Assembly: GCA_029251465.1 (NCBI GenBank)
Contig: JAQXDI010000048.1
Coordinates: 62,001 to 126,000 of the forward strand
DNA length: 64,000 nt
DNA from: Ascidiaceihabitans sp.
Lineage (GTDB): Bacteria > Pseudomonadota > Alphaproteobacteria > Rhodobacterales > Rhodobacteraceae
Reading direction: 5' to 3'
Of the stretch, positions 27,205 through 35,884 are shown one piece after another; within the stretch, counting starts at the first letter, position 1, and every line of letters starts with the position of its first letter. The notes beneath the pieces are model-generated. The model was not told the origin of the DNA. It saw only the letters and a list, made by a program, of their open reading frames with translations, and made no database searches. A program made the position numbers and the translations under genes.

Positions 27205-27905
27205 ACACGCCCACGTTTCGCAATTGGCAAAGTGTTCAAGACGAGGTTCTGCGCCGCATTCATTCTCGCGAGTGGAAACCCGGCGATTTGATTCCCAACG
27301 AAACTGATCTGGCGCAGGAATTTGGCTGTGCGCGGACAACTGTGAACCGCGCGCTGCGCTCTTTGGCGGACAGCGGGCTGTTGGACAGGCGGCGCAAAGC
27401 AGGCACGCGCGTTGCGTCGCAACCGGTTGCCAAGGCCACCCTGAACATTGCGGTTATCCGCAGTGAAGTCGAAGAGCGTGGGCAGAAATACGGGTACCAG
27501 TTGATGTCGCGCGCGCAGGCTGTGCCTCCGGTTGGGGTAAGTGCCGGCATGGCCACTGACACGGGGCAAACCTTGTTGCATATTCGCGCGCGGCACATTG
27601 CAAATGACAAACCTTATGCCGTGGAAGACCGTTGGATAAACACAAAGGTTGTGCCGGATGCCCTGAATGAGACGTTCAAGGCCGTCAGTGCGAATGAATG
27701 GTTGCTGACACACGCCCCCTACACACACGGCGAAATCGCGTTTTCAGCGGCGTCCGCGTCAAAGGATGACAGCGCGGTTCTAAGTTGCCCAGAGCACAGC
27801 GCATTGTTCGCTATTGATCGGGTGACGTGGGACGGCGATGCCTCTGTGACCAAAGTGCGATTGATTTTCGCACCGGGGCATCAGCTGCGCACTGATTTAA
27901 AGTAG
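27201..27905 (+). CDS. hutC: GntR-family histidine-utilisation repressor HutC
   Basis: 234-residue repressor with an N-terminal winged helix (WQSVQDEVLRRIHSREWKPGDLIPNETDLAQEFG, recognition helix CARTTVNRALRSLADSGLLDRR) and a C-terminal UTRA ligand-binding domain, which in HutC senses urocanate. ATGA overlap with hutF ties its expression to the pathway. Expected to bind the divergent palindrome at 25790-25805 and to control both hut units and itself; binding is inferred. Confidence 0.92.
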   Translation: MNTPTFRNWQSVQDEVLRRIHSREWKPGDLIPNETDLAQEFGCARTTVNRALRSLADSGLLDRRRKAGTRVASQPVAKATLNIAVIRSEVEERGQKYGYQLMSRAQAVPPVGVSAGMATDTGQTLLHIRARHIANDKPYAVEDRWINTKVVPDALNETFKAVSANEWLLTHAPYTHGEIAFSAASASKDDSAVLSCPEHSALFAIDRVTWDGDASVTKVRLIFAPGHQLRTDLK

Positions 27906-27920
27906 TTTTAAAACAGCCGT

Positions 27921-29153
27921 TCACGACGTTTTCGCTGGTGCTGGATTGCCTGCCTTGGGGGTGTCGCGAATGAGAAACACCATGATCCCCGCAAACACAG
28001 CCAGCCACACCGACGACCACCACACCCAGTGATATTGCGCGTAAATATCATAGAGCAGGCCGCCAAAATACGCACCCAATGCGGCTCCAATTTGATGCCC
28101 GGCAGAGATCAGACCAAACGCCAGCCCCATCACGCCTTTGCCGATGTGTGTGGCGACCAGGCTCGCTGTGACCGGTACAGTTGAATAATCCACCAAACCA
28201 AACAGGATCGAAAAGAAAATCAGCGTCTCAAAACTGGTGCCCACATTGATCAGGATGATAAATGTCACCCCGCGGATCAGGTAAATTATGCCAAGCAGCA
28301 GGGGTCTGTTCATGCGGTCGCTGAGCCATCCAGCCAAAATCATGCCAACAAGATTGATCGCTGACAAAAGCCCGTAGGCCGTGGCAGAGGGTACAGGACC
28401 AAAGCCGCAATAGGACGCGTACGGCAGGAAGTGCGTTTCGATCACACCAGAGGTGGTGTAGCCGCAGATGAAATAGCTCCAGAACAGGATCTGAAACGCG
28501 GGCAGCTTTAGAATGTACCTCAGGTGTTGCCACAGGTTCGACTGAGACGTGTTTGCCGCGGCGTCGGGGGCGGATTTGGCGTGGCCTGGGAACCATCGGT
28601 AGACGCAGAACATGATGATCAACGTGCAAACGCCAAGAGCGACAAATGCCATGCGCCAGTCATAGACGCTGATTAACAGGGCCAAAAGCGGTACAAAAAC
28701 GAATTGCCCACCGGTGGATCCCGAGGTCGCAATGCCGGTTGCGAGGCCTTTGTTGTGGGTGACTTCGTGTTCCACAGCGGTCGACACGACGTGGGTTGCG
28801 ACCAGACCAAACCCGACCGCCGCGATGCCGCTGAAGGCCAGAAAAAAGGCGAACGGACTGGTGGTCGCGGCGATCAAGAAACATCCCGTCGCCAGCGCCG
28901 ACAGGCCGATCAGCACGATGGCCCGCGCGCCTTGTTTGTCAACGAGCCTGCCGCCGAATGGCGCGATCCCGGCCATCACCAACAACGCCAGCGCCGCCGC
29001 ACTTGATGTGAAACTGCGCGACCAGCCCAGTTCTTGCTCAAGAAGCGGCATGACCAGTCCAAGGGTGGCGCGGGCGGAAAACGTCAGCGCGAGCGCCACA
29101 AACGAGAGGCCAATGATAAGGGCGGAACGGTGATTTTGGGAAAGATGTGCCAC
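27921..29153 (-). CDS. Major facilitator superfamily transporter
   Basis: 410-residue multi-pass inner-membrane carrier with about 12 hydrophobic segments; the cytoplasmic loop between helices 2 and 3 reads FGGRLVDKQGARAIVL and the equivalent in the second half LAGWLSDRMNRPLLLG, the MFS motif A pair. The GTG at 29153 is preferred: AAAGG lies 9 bases upstream and it avoids overlap with the divergent regulator; the frame stays open 45 codons further. It resembles monocarboxylate/oxalate-type MFS carriers in general layout, but substrate is unknown. It converges on hutC with 15 bases between and is divergent from the GlxA-type regulator. Confidence 0.82.
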   Translation of the reverse strand: MAHLSQNHRSALIIGLSFVALALTFSARATLGLVMPLLEQELGWSRSFTSSAAALALLVMAGIAPFGGRLVDKQGARAIVLIGLSALATGCFLIAATTSPFAFFLAFSGIAAVGFGLVATHVVSTAVEHEVTHNKGLATGIATSGSTGGQFVFVPLLALLISVYDWRMAFVALGVCTLIIMFCVYRWFPGHAKSAPDAAANTSQSNLWQHLRYILKLPAFQILFWSYFICGYTTSGVIETHFLPYASYCGFGPVPSATAYGLLSAINLVGMILAGWLSDRMNRPLLLGIIYLIRGVTFIILINVGTSFETLIFFSILFGLVDYSTVPVTASLVATHIGKGVMGLAFGLISAGHQIGAALGAYFGGLLYDIYAQYHWVWWSSVWLAVFAGIMVFLIRDTPKAGNPAPAKTS

Positions 29154-29220
29154 GACGGTGCCTTTTGGATTGCTTGTCCGATTGTGTTTACACAGCTGGT
29201 GGATTGGCCTAAATGACAGT

Positions 29221-30267
29221 ATGCAATCAAAAACAGCCAAAATGGAATTAACGGCACAACACGCGCCCAAACGCGTGGTCTTTGTCATCTACCCCGGCGT
29301 GACGCTGCTGGATGTCACCGGACCGTTGCAGGCGATTTCAAGTGCGAACAACACAGAGATCGTGAACGGCACCCGCATGTATGACGTCGTGATTGCCTCG
29401 CCGCAGGGCGGGCCGGTGATGACGGATTGCATGGTCGAACTGGGCAGCGTAACGCTGGATCATGCCGCATTGCGGCCTATCGATACGTTGATTGTTGCGG
29501 GCGGGCAGGGCGTGTTTGACGCGATTGAACAGCGTGACCTCGTTGACTGGATCAGATCCGAGAGCGCCAAATGCAGGCGAGTTGCATCCACGTGCATGGG
29601 GTCGTTTTTGACGGCCGAAGCTGGGTTGCTAGAGGGCCAAAGCGTCACAACCCATTGGCGTCAGGTCGAAGAACTGCAGAGGCGATTCCCCGAAATCGAC
29701 GTGAAACGCGACCCGTTATTTGTGCGCAACGGCAACATGTGGTCCTCGGCGGGGGTCACTGCGGGCATCGACCTTGCCCTTGCCATGATCGAAGAAGATT
29801 TGGGCCACGAGGCCGCAATGCAGGTGGCGCAGTCGTTGGTCGTCTTTTTCAAACGCCCCGGTGGGCAGTCCCAATTTAGCGATATTCTGAACATCCAAGC
29901 GGCTGAAACCGAAGGGTTATTTGCCGATCTGCATGCCTGGATCGCAGGCCATTTGCAGAGCGATCTGAGCGTTAACAAGCTGGCAGAACGCTTGGCGATG
30001 AGCCCGCGCAGTTTCTCGCGCAAGTACAAAGAGAAAACCGGCATCACACCTGCAAAAACGGTTGAAATGATGCGGGTGGATGCGGCCAAACGTGCCCTTG
30101 TTCGCAGCGATCTGTCCCTTGCCAAGATCGCATTTAACGCCGGTTTTTCTGATGAACAGCGCCTCAGACGGGCGTTTCAAAGGCATGTGGGGGCATCGCC
30201 AATGGCATATCGTGACACATTCGGTGACGCGGATCGTCCGGCAGAGTCGGTCCAAAACCAGCTTTAA
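29221..30267 (+). CDS. GlxA-type AraC-family transcriptional regulator (DJ-1/PfpI domain plus HTH)
   Basis: 348 residues. The N-terminal half is a DJ-1/PfpI-like domain (KRVVFVIYPGVTLLDVTGPLQ, DTLIVAGGQGVFDAI, and VASTCMGSFLTAEAGLLEG where the nucleophile-elbow cysteine is kept). The C-terminal half has the two AraC helix-turn-helix motifs (LSVNKLAERLAMSPRSFSRKYK and LAKIAFNAGFSDEQRLRRAF). Start placed at 29221; 29242 is an alternative and neither has a strong ribosome-binding site. Divergent to the MFS gene, which it probably controls. Confidence 0.85.
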   Translation: MQSKTAKMELTAQHAPKRVVFVIYPGVTLLDVTGPLQAISSANNTEIVNGTRMYDVVIASPQGGPVMTDCMVELGSVTLDHAALRPIDTLIVAGGQGVFDAIEQRDLVDWIRSESAKCRRVASTCMGSFLTAEAGLLEGQSVTTHWRQVEELQRRFPEIDVKRDPLFVRNGNMWSSAGVTAGIDLALAMIEEDLGHEAAMQVAQSLVVFFKRPGGQSQFSDILNIQAAETEGLFADLHAWIAGHLQSDLSVNKLAERLAMSPRSFSRKYKEKTGITPAKTVEMMRVDAAKRALVRSDLSLAKIAFNAGFSDEQRLRRAFQRHVGASPMAYRDTFGDADRPAESVQNQL

Positions 30268-30324
30268 ACCGGTATTTTTATCGGATCGAAACTCAACCGG
30301 CAGCCCTTAGTGCTGACAGCGCAC

Positions 30325-30354
30325 TTGACCGACCACATCCGTCATGGCTAAGTA
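30325..30354 (+). promoter_or_regulatory. Candidate promoter for the isovalerate/leucine cluster
   Basis: TTGACC (30325-30330) and TAAGTA (30349-30354) with an 18-base gap lie 37 bases before the ivd start. Transcription would begin at about 30361, inside the adjacent palindrome. Found by eye. Confidence 0.4.
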
Positions 30355-30355
30355 A

Positions 30356-30369
30356 TGAACAACTGTTCA
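30356..30369. promoter_or_regulatory. Palindromic operator candidate at the ivd start site
   Basis: TGAACA and TGTTCA form a perfect 6-bp inverted repeat around AC, placed over the predicted transcription start and 22 bases before the ivd start codon. Size and symmetry fit a TetR-type repressor site; TetR and MerR regulators are known for branched-chain catabolism in proteobacteria. No regulator gene is in the cluster here. Confidence 0.45.
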
Positions 30370-30390
30370 ATAAATCCGATGAGGACCAAC

Positions 30391-31554
30391 ATGTTCAATG
30401 CCACAATGCAGTTTGATCTGGGCGAAGACGTCAACGCGCTGCGCGACATGGTGCACCGTTGGGCCCAAGACCGCGTCAAACCAATGGCCGCAAGCATCGA
30501 CATTTCGAATGAATTCCCGTCCGAATTGTGGACCGAAATGGGCGAATTGGGATTGCACGGCATCACGGTGGACGAAGAATTCGGCGGCGCGGGCATGTCC
30601 TATCTGGCACACACTGTCGCGGTCGAAGAAATCGCGCGTGCCAGTGCTTCGGTTTCGCTGTCGTATGGTGCGCATTCAAACCTGTGCATCAATCAGATCA
30701 AGCTGAATGCCACGGATGATCAAAAGCGCAAATACTTGCCCGGATTGATCGCAGGCACCGATGTCGGGTCGCTCGCGATGTCAGAAGCGGGGGCAGGATC
30801 AGACGTTGTGTCGATGACGCTGAATGCGGAAAAACGCAATGATCATTTTCGGTTAAACGGCAACAAATACTGGATCACGAATGCGCCTGACGCCTCGACC
30901 TTGGTCGTTTACGCAAAAACCAGCCCTGACATGGGGTCCAAAGGGATCACCGCATTTATCATCGAACGGGACATGGTCGGGTTCTCGACTGGACCACATT
31001 TTGACAAGCTGGGGATGCGCGGATCGAACACAGCCGAGCTGATCTTTGACGACGTGCAAGTGCCTTTTGAAAACATCCTGGGCGAAGAGGGGCGCGGGGT
31101 TGCCGTTTTGATGTCGGGTCTGGATTACGAGCGCGTGGTCTTGGCAGGCATCGGGCTGGGGATCATGGCGAACTGTCTGGACGAAATCATGCCCTACATG
31201 GCAGAGCGCAAACAATTTGGCCAACCCATCGGATCGTTCCAGTTAATGCAGGGCAAAATGGCTGATATGTACACCGCGATGAATTCGGCGCGCGCCTACG
31301 TTTACGAGGTGGCAAAGGCCTGTGATCGCGGTGATGTCACCCGTCAGGATGCGGCGGCGTGCTGTTTGTATGCCTCCGAGCAGGCGATGACACAGGCGCA
31401 TCAAGCGGTTCAGGCCATGGGTGGCGCTGGCTATTTGTCGGACAATCCCGTGGGCCGGATTTTCCGCGATGCCAAGTTGATGGAAATCGGGGCCGGCACT
31501 TCTGAAATTCGCCGCATGCTGGTGGGTCGCGAAATGCTGAGCGCGATGGGATAG
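30391..31554 (+). CDS. ivd: Isovaleryl-CoA dehydrogenase (acyl-CoA dehydrogenase family)
   Basis: 387-residue FAD enzyme that oxidises isovaleryl-CoA to 3-methylcrotonyl-CoA in leucine breakdown, passing electrons to ETF. Family signatures: AMSEAGAGSDVVSM, YWITNAPDASTLVVYAK, LDYERVVLAGIGLGIM, ERKQFGQPIGSFQLMQGKMADM, QAMGGAGYL and EIGAGTSEIRRMLVGREML. ATG at 30391 (MFNATMQFDLGE) has GAGGA five bases before it and matches related starts. The following carboxylase, hydratase and lyase genes define the substrate as isovaleryl-CoA. Confidence 0.93.
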   Translation: MFNATMQFDLGEDVNALRDMVHRWAQDRVKPMAASIDISNEFPSELWTEMGELGLHGITVDEEFGGAGMSYLAHTVAVEEIARASASVSLSYGAHSNLCINQIKLNATDDQKRKYLPGLIAGTDVGSLAMSEAGAGSDVVSMTLNAEKRNDHFRLNGNKYWITNAPDASTLVVYAKTSPDMGSKGITAFIIERDMVGFSTGPHFDKLGMRGSNTAELIFDDVQVPFENILGEEGRGVAVLMSGLDYERVVLAGIGLGIMANCLDEIMPYMAERKQFGQPIGSFQLMQGKMADMYTAMNSARAYVYEVAKACDRGDVTRQDAAACCLYASEQAMTQAHQAVQAMGGAGYLSDNPVGRIFRDAKLMEIGAGTSEIRRMLVGREMLSAMG

Positions 31555-31558
31555 TGTC

Positions 31559-33031
31559 ATGGCTCTGAACATGGCCGCGCAGTGCTGTGAGCACCCCGCC
31601 GATCAGGTCGCTGTTGTCGATCTGACTTCGGGTGCGCGCTGCGACGTGACTTATGGCGCGCTGGCTGACATGACCGATGGTTTAGCGCGCGCACTGCTGC
31701 GTAATGTGCAGCCGGGTGACCGGGTTGGTGTGTTGCTGTCCCAAAGCCCATGGTGTGCTGCGGCCCATCTGGCGATCTGGAAAATCGGTTCAATTTCAGT
31801 ACCTTTGTTCAAACTTTTCAAGCACGATGCGTTGAAATCGCGGGTGCAAGATGCCGGAATCGACATCGTTCTGACAGACGACGAAGGCAGTGCGTTGTTG
31901 GGTGATTTGGCGACGCCGTGGTTGGCGGCGGAGGTTGGAAAGGCTGGTGATCCCGTGCCGATGATGCCGGTTGAAACGACCACACCCGCCGTGTTGATCT
32001 ACACCAGCGGCACCACCGGCAGCCCCAAAGGCGCGTTGCATGGTCATGGTGTTCTCGCGGGGCATTTGAACGGTGTTTCCCACAGCCACGACCATTTGGG
32101 GCAGGCCGGTGATTGCCTGTGGACCCTGGCGGATTGGGCGTGGATCGGCGGGTTGTTTGACGTGTTGATGCCGGGATTGGCGCTGGGGGTTCCGGTGGTT
32201 GCCGCGCGGCTTGAAAAATTCTCGACCCAAGGCTGCATCGACATTTTGACCAAGGGCCAGGTGCGCAATGTGTTCTTTCCGCCCACAGCGTTGCGGATGC
32301 TGCGTGCCAATGGGGCACGGATTGCAGGATTGCGGTCGGTTGCCAGCGGGGGTGAACCGCTTGGCGCGGAAATGCTGAACTGGGGGCGTGAGGCGTTGGG
32401 CGTTCAGATCAATGAATTTTACGGGCAAACCGAATGCAACATGACGGTGTCCAGCTGCGGTGCGGACTTTGATCCGCGACCCGGCTGCATCGGCAAACCT
32501 GTCGCGGGCCACGAGGTGCAAGTGATCGACGAAACCGGTGCGCCGACCCAAGATGAGGGCGACATCGCCGTGCGCAAAGGGTCGCCTTCGATGATGTTGG
32601 AGTACTGGAACAATCCGGTTGAAACGCAGGCAAAGTTTCGTGGCGACTGGATGCTGACGGGCGATCGTGGCATCTGGGAGGGCGCGTATCTGCGCTTTGT
32701 CGGGCGCGAGGATGATGTGATCACTTCTGCAGGCTACCGCATTGGCCCTGCGGAAATCGAGGACTGTTTGCTGACCCATCCTGATGTTGTGACCTGCGGT
32801 GTTGTGGGCAAGCCGGACGCGCTGAGGACCGAGGTGGTCAAAGCCTATGTTGTGCTGCGCGAGGGGGCAGAACAAGACGATGATGCTCTTAAGGTGTATG
32901 TTAAGGATCGTCTTGCAAGCTATTCATATCCAATGGAAATAGAGTTTGTAAAATCCCTGCCGATGACCGTCACCGGCAAGGTTATTCGCAAAAATCTAAA
33001 GGCCATTGCTCAAAGCGAAACAGAGCAATGA
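31559..33031 (+). CDS. AMP-forming acyl-CoA synthetase
   Basis: 490-residue ANL-family ligase. ATP loop LIYTSGTTGSPKGALHG, core motif INEFYGQTECNMT, MLTGDRGIWEG, hinge SAGYRIGPAEIEDC and the catalytic lysine near the end in MTVTGKVIRKNLK. It starts four bases after ivd. It is shorter at the N-terminus than acetyl-CoA synthetase, closer to medium- or branched-chain acid ligases. In this operon a likely job is activation of isovalerate or a related acid for the pathway; specificity is inferred. Confidence 0.85.
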   Translation: MALNMAAQCCEHPADQVAVVDLTSGARCDVTYGALADMTDGLARALLRNVQPGDRVGVLLSQSPWCAAAHLAIWKIGSISVPLFKLFKHDALKSRVQDAGIDIVLTDDEGSALLGDLATPWLAAEVGKAGDPVPMMPVETTTPAVLIYTSGTTGSPKGALHGHGVLAGHLNGVSHSHDHLGQAGDCLWTLADWAWIGGLFDVLMPGLALGVPVVAARLEKFSTQGCIDILTKGQVRNVFFPPTALRMLRANGARIAGLRSVASGGEPLGAEMLNWGREALGVQINEFYGQTECNMTVSSCGADFDPRPGCIGKPVAGHEVQVIDETGAPTQDEGDIAVRKGSPSMMLEYWNNPVETQAKFRGDWMLTGDRGIWEGAYLRFVGREDDVITSAGYRIGPAEIEDCLLTHPDVVTCGVVGKPDALRTEVVKAYVVLREGAEQDDDALKVYVKDRLASYSYPMEIEFVKSLPMTVTGKVIRKNLKAIAQSETEQ

Positions 33032-33060
33032 GAGCGCAAGTGCCCCATGTTTTGTCGCGG

Positions 33061-33657
33061 TCAGAATTTCACCACATAGGCAAAGTTCATCACGTACGGG
33101 TCAACTTCGGCGACCCCGATTGCGGTGCCGTTCAGCGTGACATCACTGTCGATATCAAGCCAACGCAGGTTCGCGCGCAACGCAGATTTATTGCTCAGCT
33201 CGTAGTCCAGACCGACCTGCACGGCCACGCCAACGCCATCTTCCAGCTCCAACGTGCCAAGAGACGATTCCTCTTGAAAGAACGCGGTATAAGTGATGCC
33301 CGCGCCGACGTAGGGTTTAAAGGCGGTGTTGGTCACAAAGTGGTAGTTCAACGACAAGGTGGGCGGCAAATGTTTTGTGGTTCCTGCAAAACCGACGCCA
33401 GAGATGTTGATGTCGTGTTCGAACGGGGTTGCCGCCAACAGTTCGATCCCGAGGTTGTCGCGGATAAAGTATTCTGCAGTGATTGTTGGCTGGATTTCGT
33501 CATTGATATCCGCCAAACCGCCCGCCAAGGTTCCGTTACCGGATTTTGGCATGACCGACGCCAGACCAAGCCCGATGGTGATGTCGCCCCGGGATTGCGC
33601 AACCGCCGAGGTGGCGCACGCGCTTGCCAAAACGAGGCCGATGATGATGTGTTTCAT
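33061..33657 (-). CDS. OmpW-family outer-membrane beta-barrel protein
   Basis: 198 residues with signal peptide MKHIIIGLVLASACATSAVA and a small eight-strand barrel: GDITIGLGLASVMPKSG, IQPTITAEYFIRDNLGIELLAATPFEHDI, LPPTLSLNYHF, FKPYVGAGITYTAFFQE and the terminal YVMNFAYVVKF ending in aromatic Phe, as outer-membrane proteins do. Start at 33657 follows GGGGAT. It lies on the opposite strand inside the leucine cluster, convergent with the acyl-CoA synthetase and divergent from mccB. OmpW proteins form narrow channels for small hydrophobic molecules. Confidence 0.88.
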   Translation of the reverse strand: MKHIIIGLVLASACATSAVAQSRGDITIGLGLASVMPKSGNGTLAGGLADINDEIQPTITAEYFIRDNLGIELLAATPFEHDINISGVGFAGTTKHLPPTLSLNYHFVTNTAFKPYVGAGITYTAFFQEESSLGTLELEDGVGVAVQVGLDYELSNKSALRANLRWLDIDSDVTLNGTAIGVAEVDPYVMNFAYVVKF

Positions 33658-33802
33658 AATGTATCCCCAATTTTCAGTGATAGCGCCAGAATATGCAGCG
33701 TTGCAGCGCCAAGACATGATACAGATCAACCTCGGGATGGTTTTTGCGTGAAAACCCATGAATTTACCCGCTATTTTGCAGTTGCGGCATGAAAGGACGT
33801 TC

Positions 33803-35407
33803 ATGAAACTGACTTCTCAAATTTTGCCCTCGTCCGAGGCGTTTAAATCCAATCTTTCAGCCCATGAAGTTGCATTGGCGCAGGTGTCTGATGCGGCCCA
33901 AGCTGCGGCCTTTGGCGGCGGCGAGCGGTCGCGTGATCGCCACGTGTCGCGGGGCAAGATGCTGCCGCGTGAACGAGTTGCGAACCTGCTGGATCCCGGT
34001 AGCCCGTTCCTTGAGGTCGGTGCGACGGCTGCCCACGGCATCTACGATGGGGCCGCCCCTTGCGCCGGTGTGATTGCGGGGATTGGCGTCGTTCAGGGCC
34101 ATGAAGTCATGGTGATCTGCAACGACGCGACGGTCAAAGGCGGCACGTACTATCCGATGACGGTCAAGAAACATCTGCGCGCCCAAGAGATCGCGGAACA
34201 GAATAATCTGCCGTGCATTTATCTGGTCGACAGTGGCGGTGCGAACCTGCCCAATCAGGACGAAGTGTTCCCTGATCGTGACCATTTTGGCCGGATTTTC
34301 TACAACCAAGCGCAGATGAGCGCCAAGGGCATTCCGCAGATCGCTGTGGTCATGGGCTCGTGCACGGCGGGGGGCGCGTATGTGCCGGCGATGTCGGATG
34401 TGACGATTATTGTCAAAGAACAGGGCACGATTTTCCTTGCTGGTCCACCACTGGTCAAGGCGGCCACAGGCGAAGTTGTATCAGCCGAGGATTTGGGCGG
34501 CGGCGATGTGCACACCCGTTTGTCCGGCGTGGCCGATTATCTAGCCGAAGACGACGCGCATGCACTGGCACTGGCCCGCCGCGCCGTCAGCCATCTGAAC
34601 CGCGCCAAACCGACAACGGTGCAATGGGAAACGCCCGAGGAGCCCGCCTATGATCCGGCGGAATTGCTGGGCATCGTGCCCGCCGACACCCGCCAGCCCT
34701 ACGACATTCGCGAGGTGATCATGCGGGTGGTTGATGGATCACGCTTTGACGAATTCAAACCGCGCTTTGGCGAAACTTTGGTGACAGGGTTCGCCCATCT
34801 CAAGGGGTGCCCGATCGGGATCATCGCCAACAACGGTGTACTGTTTTCCGAAGCGGCCCAAAAAGGCGCGCATTTTGTTGAACTGTGTTCGCAACGCAAA
34901 ATCCCGCTGGTGTTCTTGCAAAACATCACGGGCTTTATGGTTGGGCGCAAATACGAAAACGAAGGGATTGCACGCCACGGGGCCAAGATGGTGACAGCAG
35001 TGGCCACAACGTCCGTGCCAAAGATCACGATGGTTGTGGGCGGATCGTTCGGGGCCGGGAACTACGGCATGTCCGGGCGCGCCTATTCCCCGCGGTTCAT
35101 GTGGTCGTGGCCCAATTCGCGCATCGGCGTGATGGGCGGGCAGCAGGCGGCGGGCGTCTTGGCCACGGTCAAACGCGACGGGATCGAACGGCGCGGCGAA
35201 ACTTGGTCGGCTGAGGAAGAAGCCTCATTCAAGCAGCCCACAATCGACATGTTCGAGGAACAGTCACACCCGCTTTATGCCTCGGCCCGGTTGTGGGATG
35301 ACGGCATGATCGATCCGCGCAAAACCCGTGATGTGTTGTTCCTTAGCCTATCTGCCAGCTTGAATGCCCCGATCGAGGAAACACGCTTTGGCGTGTTCCG
35401 GATGTGA
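33803..35407 (+). CDS. mccB: Methylcrotonoyl-CoA carboxylase, carboxyltransferase (beta) subunit
   Basis: 534-residue carboxyltransferase that carboxylates 3-methylcrotonyl-CoA using the biotin carrier of MccA. Landmarks: [106 protein letters not shown] and [22 protein letters not shown] at 33803 with AAAGGA upstream is preferred to the longer frame. It is separated from mccA by one small unrecognised gene. Confidence 0.95.
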   Translation: MKLTSQILPSSEAFKSNLSAHEVALAQVSDAAQAAAFGGGERSRDRHVSRGKMLPRERVANLLDPGSPFLEVGATAAHGIYDGAAPCAGVIAGIGVVQGHEVMVICNDATVKGGTYYPMTVKKHLRAQEIAEQNNLPCIYLVDSGGANLPNQDEVFPDRDHFGRIFYNQAQMSAKGIPQIAVVMGSCTAGGAYVPAMSDVTIIVKEQGTIFLAGPPLVKAATGEVVSAEDLGGGDVHTRLSGVADYLAEDDAHALALARRAVSHLNRAKPTTVQWETPEEPAYDPAELLGIVPADTRQPYDIREVIMRVVDGSRFDEFKPRFGETLVTGFAHLKGCPIGIIANNGVLFSEAAQKGAHFVELCSQRKIPLVFLQNITGFMVGRKYENEGIARHGAKMVTAVATTSVPKITMVVGGSFGAGNYGMSGRAYSPRFMWSWPNSRIGVMGGQQAAGVLATVKRDGIERRGETWSAEEEASFKQPTIDMFEEQSHPLYASARLWDDGMIDPRKTRDVLFLSLSASLNAPIEETRFGVFRM

Positions 35408-35446
35408 TGATGTTCCAGCGTTTTGAAATATACGGGATTGCGAATT

Positions 35447-35884
35447 ATGACTGATTTTCAAATGGGGCCACTGGGCCTGCACGTGATCAAATACGCCGCA
35501 GAGCAGGCGGATGATTTTTACGATGCCAACTGGCTGATCATTGATGTGAACTGCACCACCGATCAGGGCAAAGTCGCGTTTCAATCGCCCTGCCTGATGA
35601 CCACCGACATTTTCGACTTCATGGATGAAATCAAGGCGTTGCTGTCGGGCGAGGGCTATAATGCCTATCTAGTCAGTCTGGAACCTCAGGTTGATGTCAA
35701 GATTTCACGTGGTGACGGTCCCGACATGTTTGTGTTGGATGTCGAACTGACCCCTGACGCGGACAACGACGAGGACATCTATGATCTGTCCTGTCAGGTG
35801 ACCTGCTTTGACCTAGAAAACATGGCGCAAAACGCCAGCAAAGTCATCGAAGCGTTCCCCGTGCGCGCGATAGGAGGATCGTAA
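35447..35884 (+). CDS. Small acidic protein of uncertain function between the carboxylase subunit genes (WapI-like?)
   Basis: 145 residues, no signal peptide or membrane segment, acidic. Pattern: DDFYDANWLIIDVNC, PCLMTTDIFDFMDEIKALL, YLVSLEPQVDVKI, MFVLDVELTPDA and a final helix ENMAQNASKVIEAFPVR. From memory this order (NWL, a helix after PCL-T, LEP, V-L-P, final FPVR) resembles WapI-type immunity proteins, but I cannot search to confirm. It ends in a TAATG overlap with mccA, so it is translated with the carboxylase. It might assist the carboxylase or be an unrelated insert. Confidence 0.7.
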   Translation: MTDFQMGPLGLHVIKYAAEQADDFYDANWLIIDVNCTTDQGKVAFQSPCLMTTDIFDFMDEIKALLSGEGYNAYLVSLEPQVDVKISRGDGPDMFVLDVELTPDADNDEDIYDLSCQVTCFDLENMAQNASKVIEAFPVRAIGGS

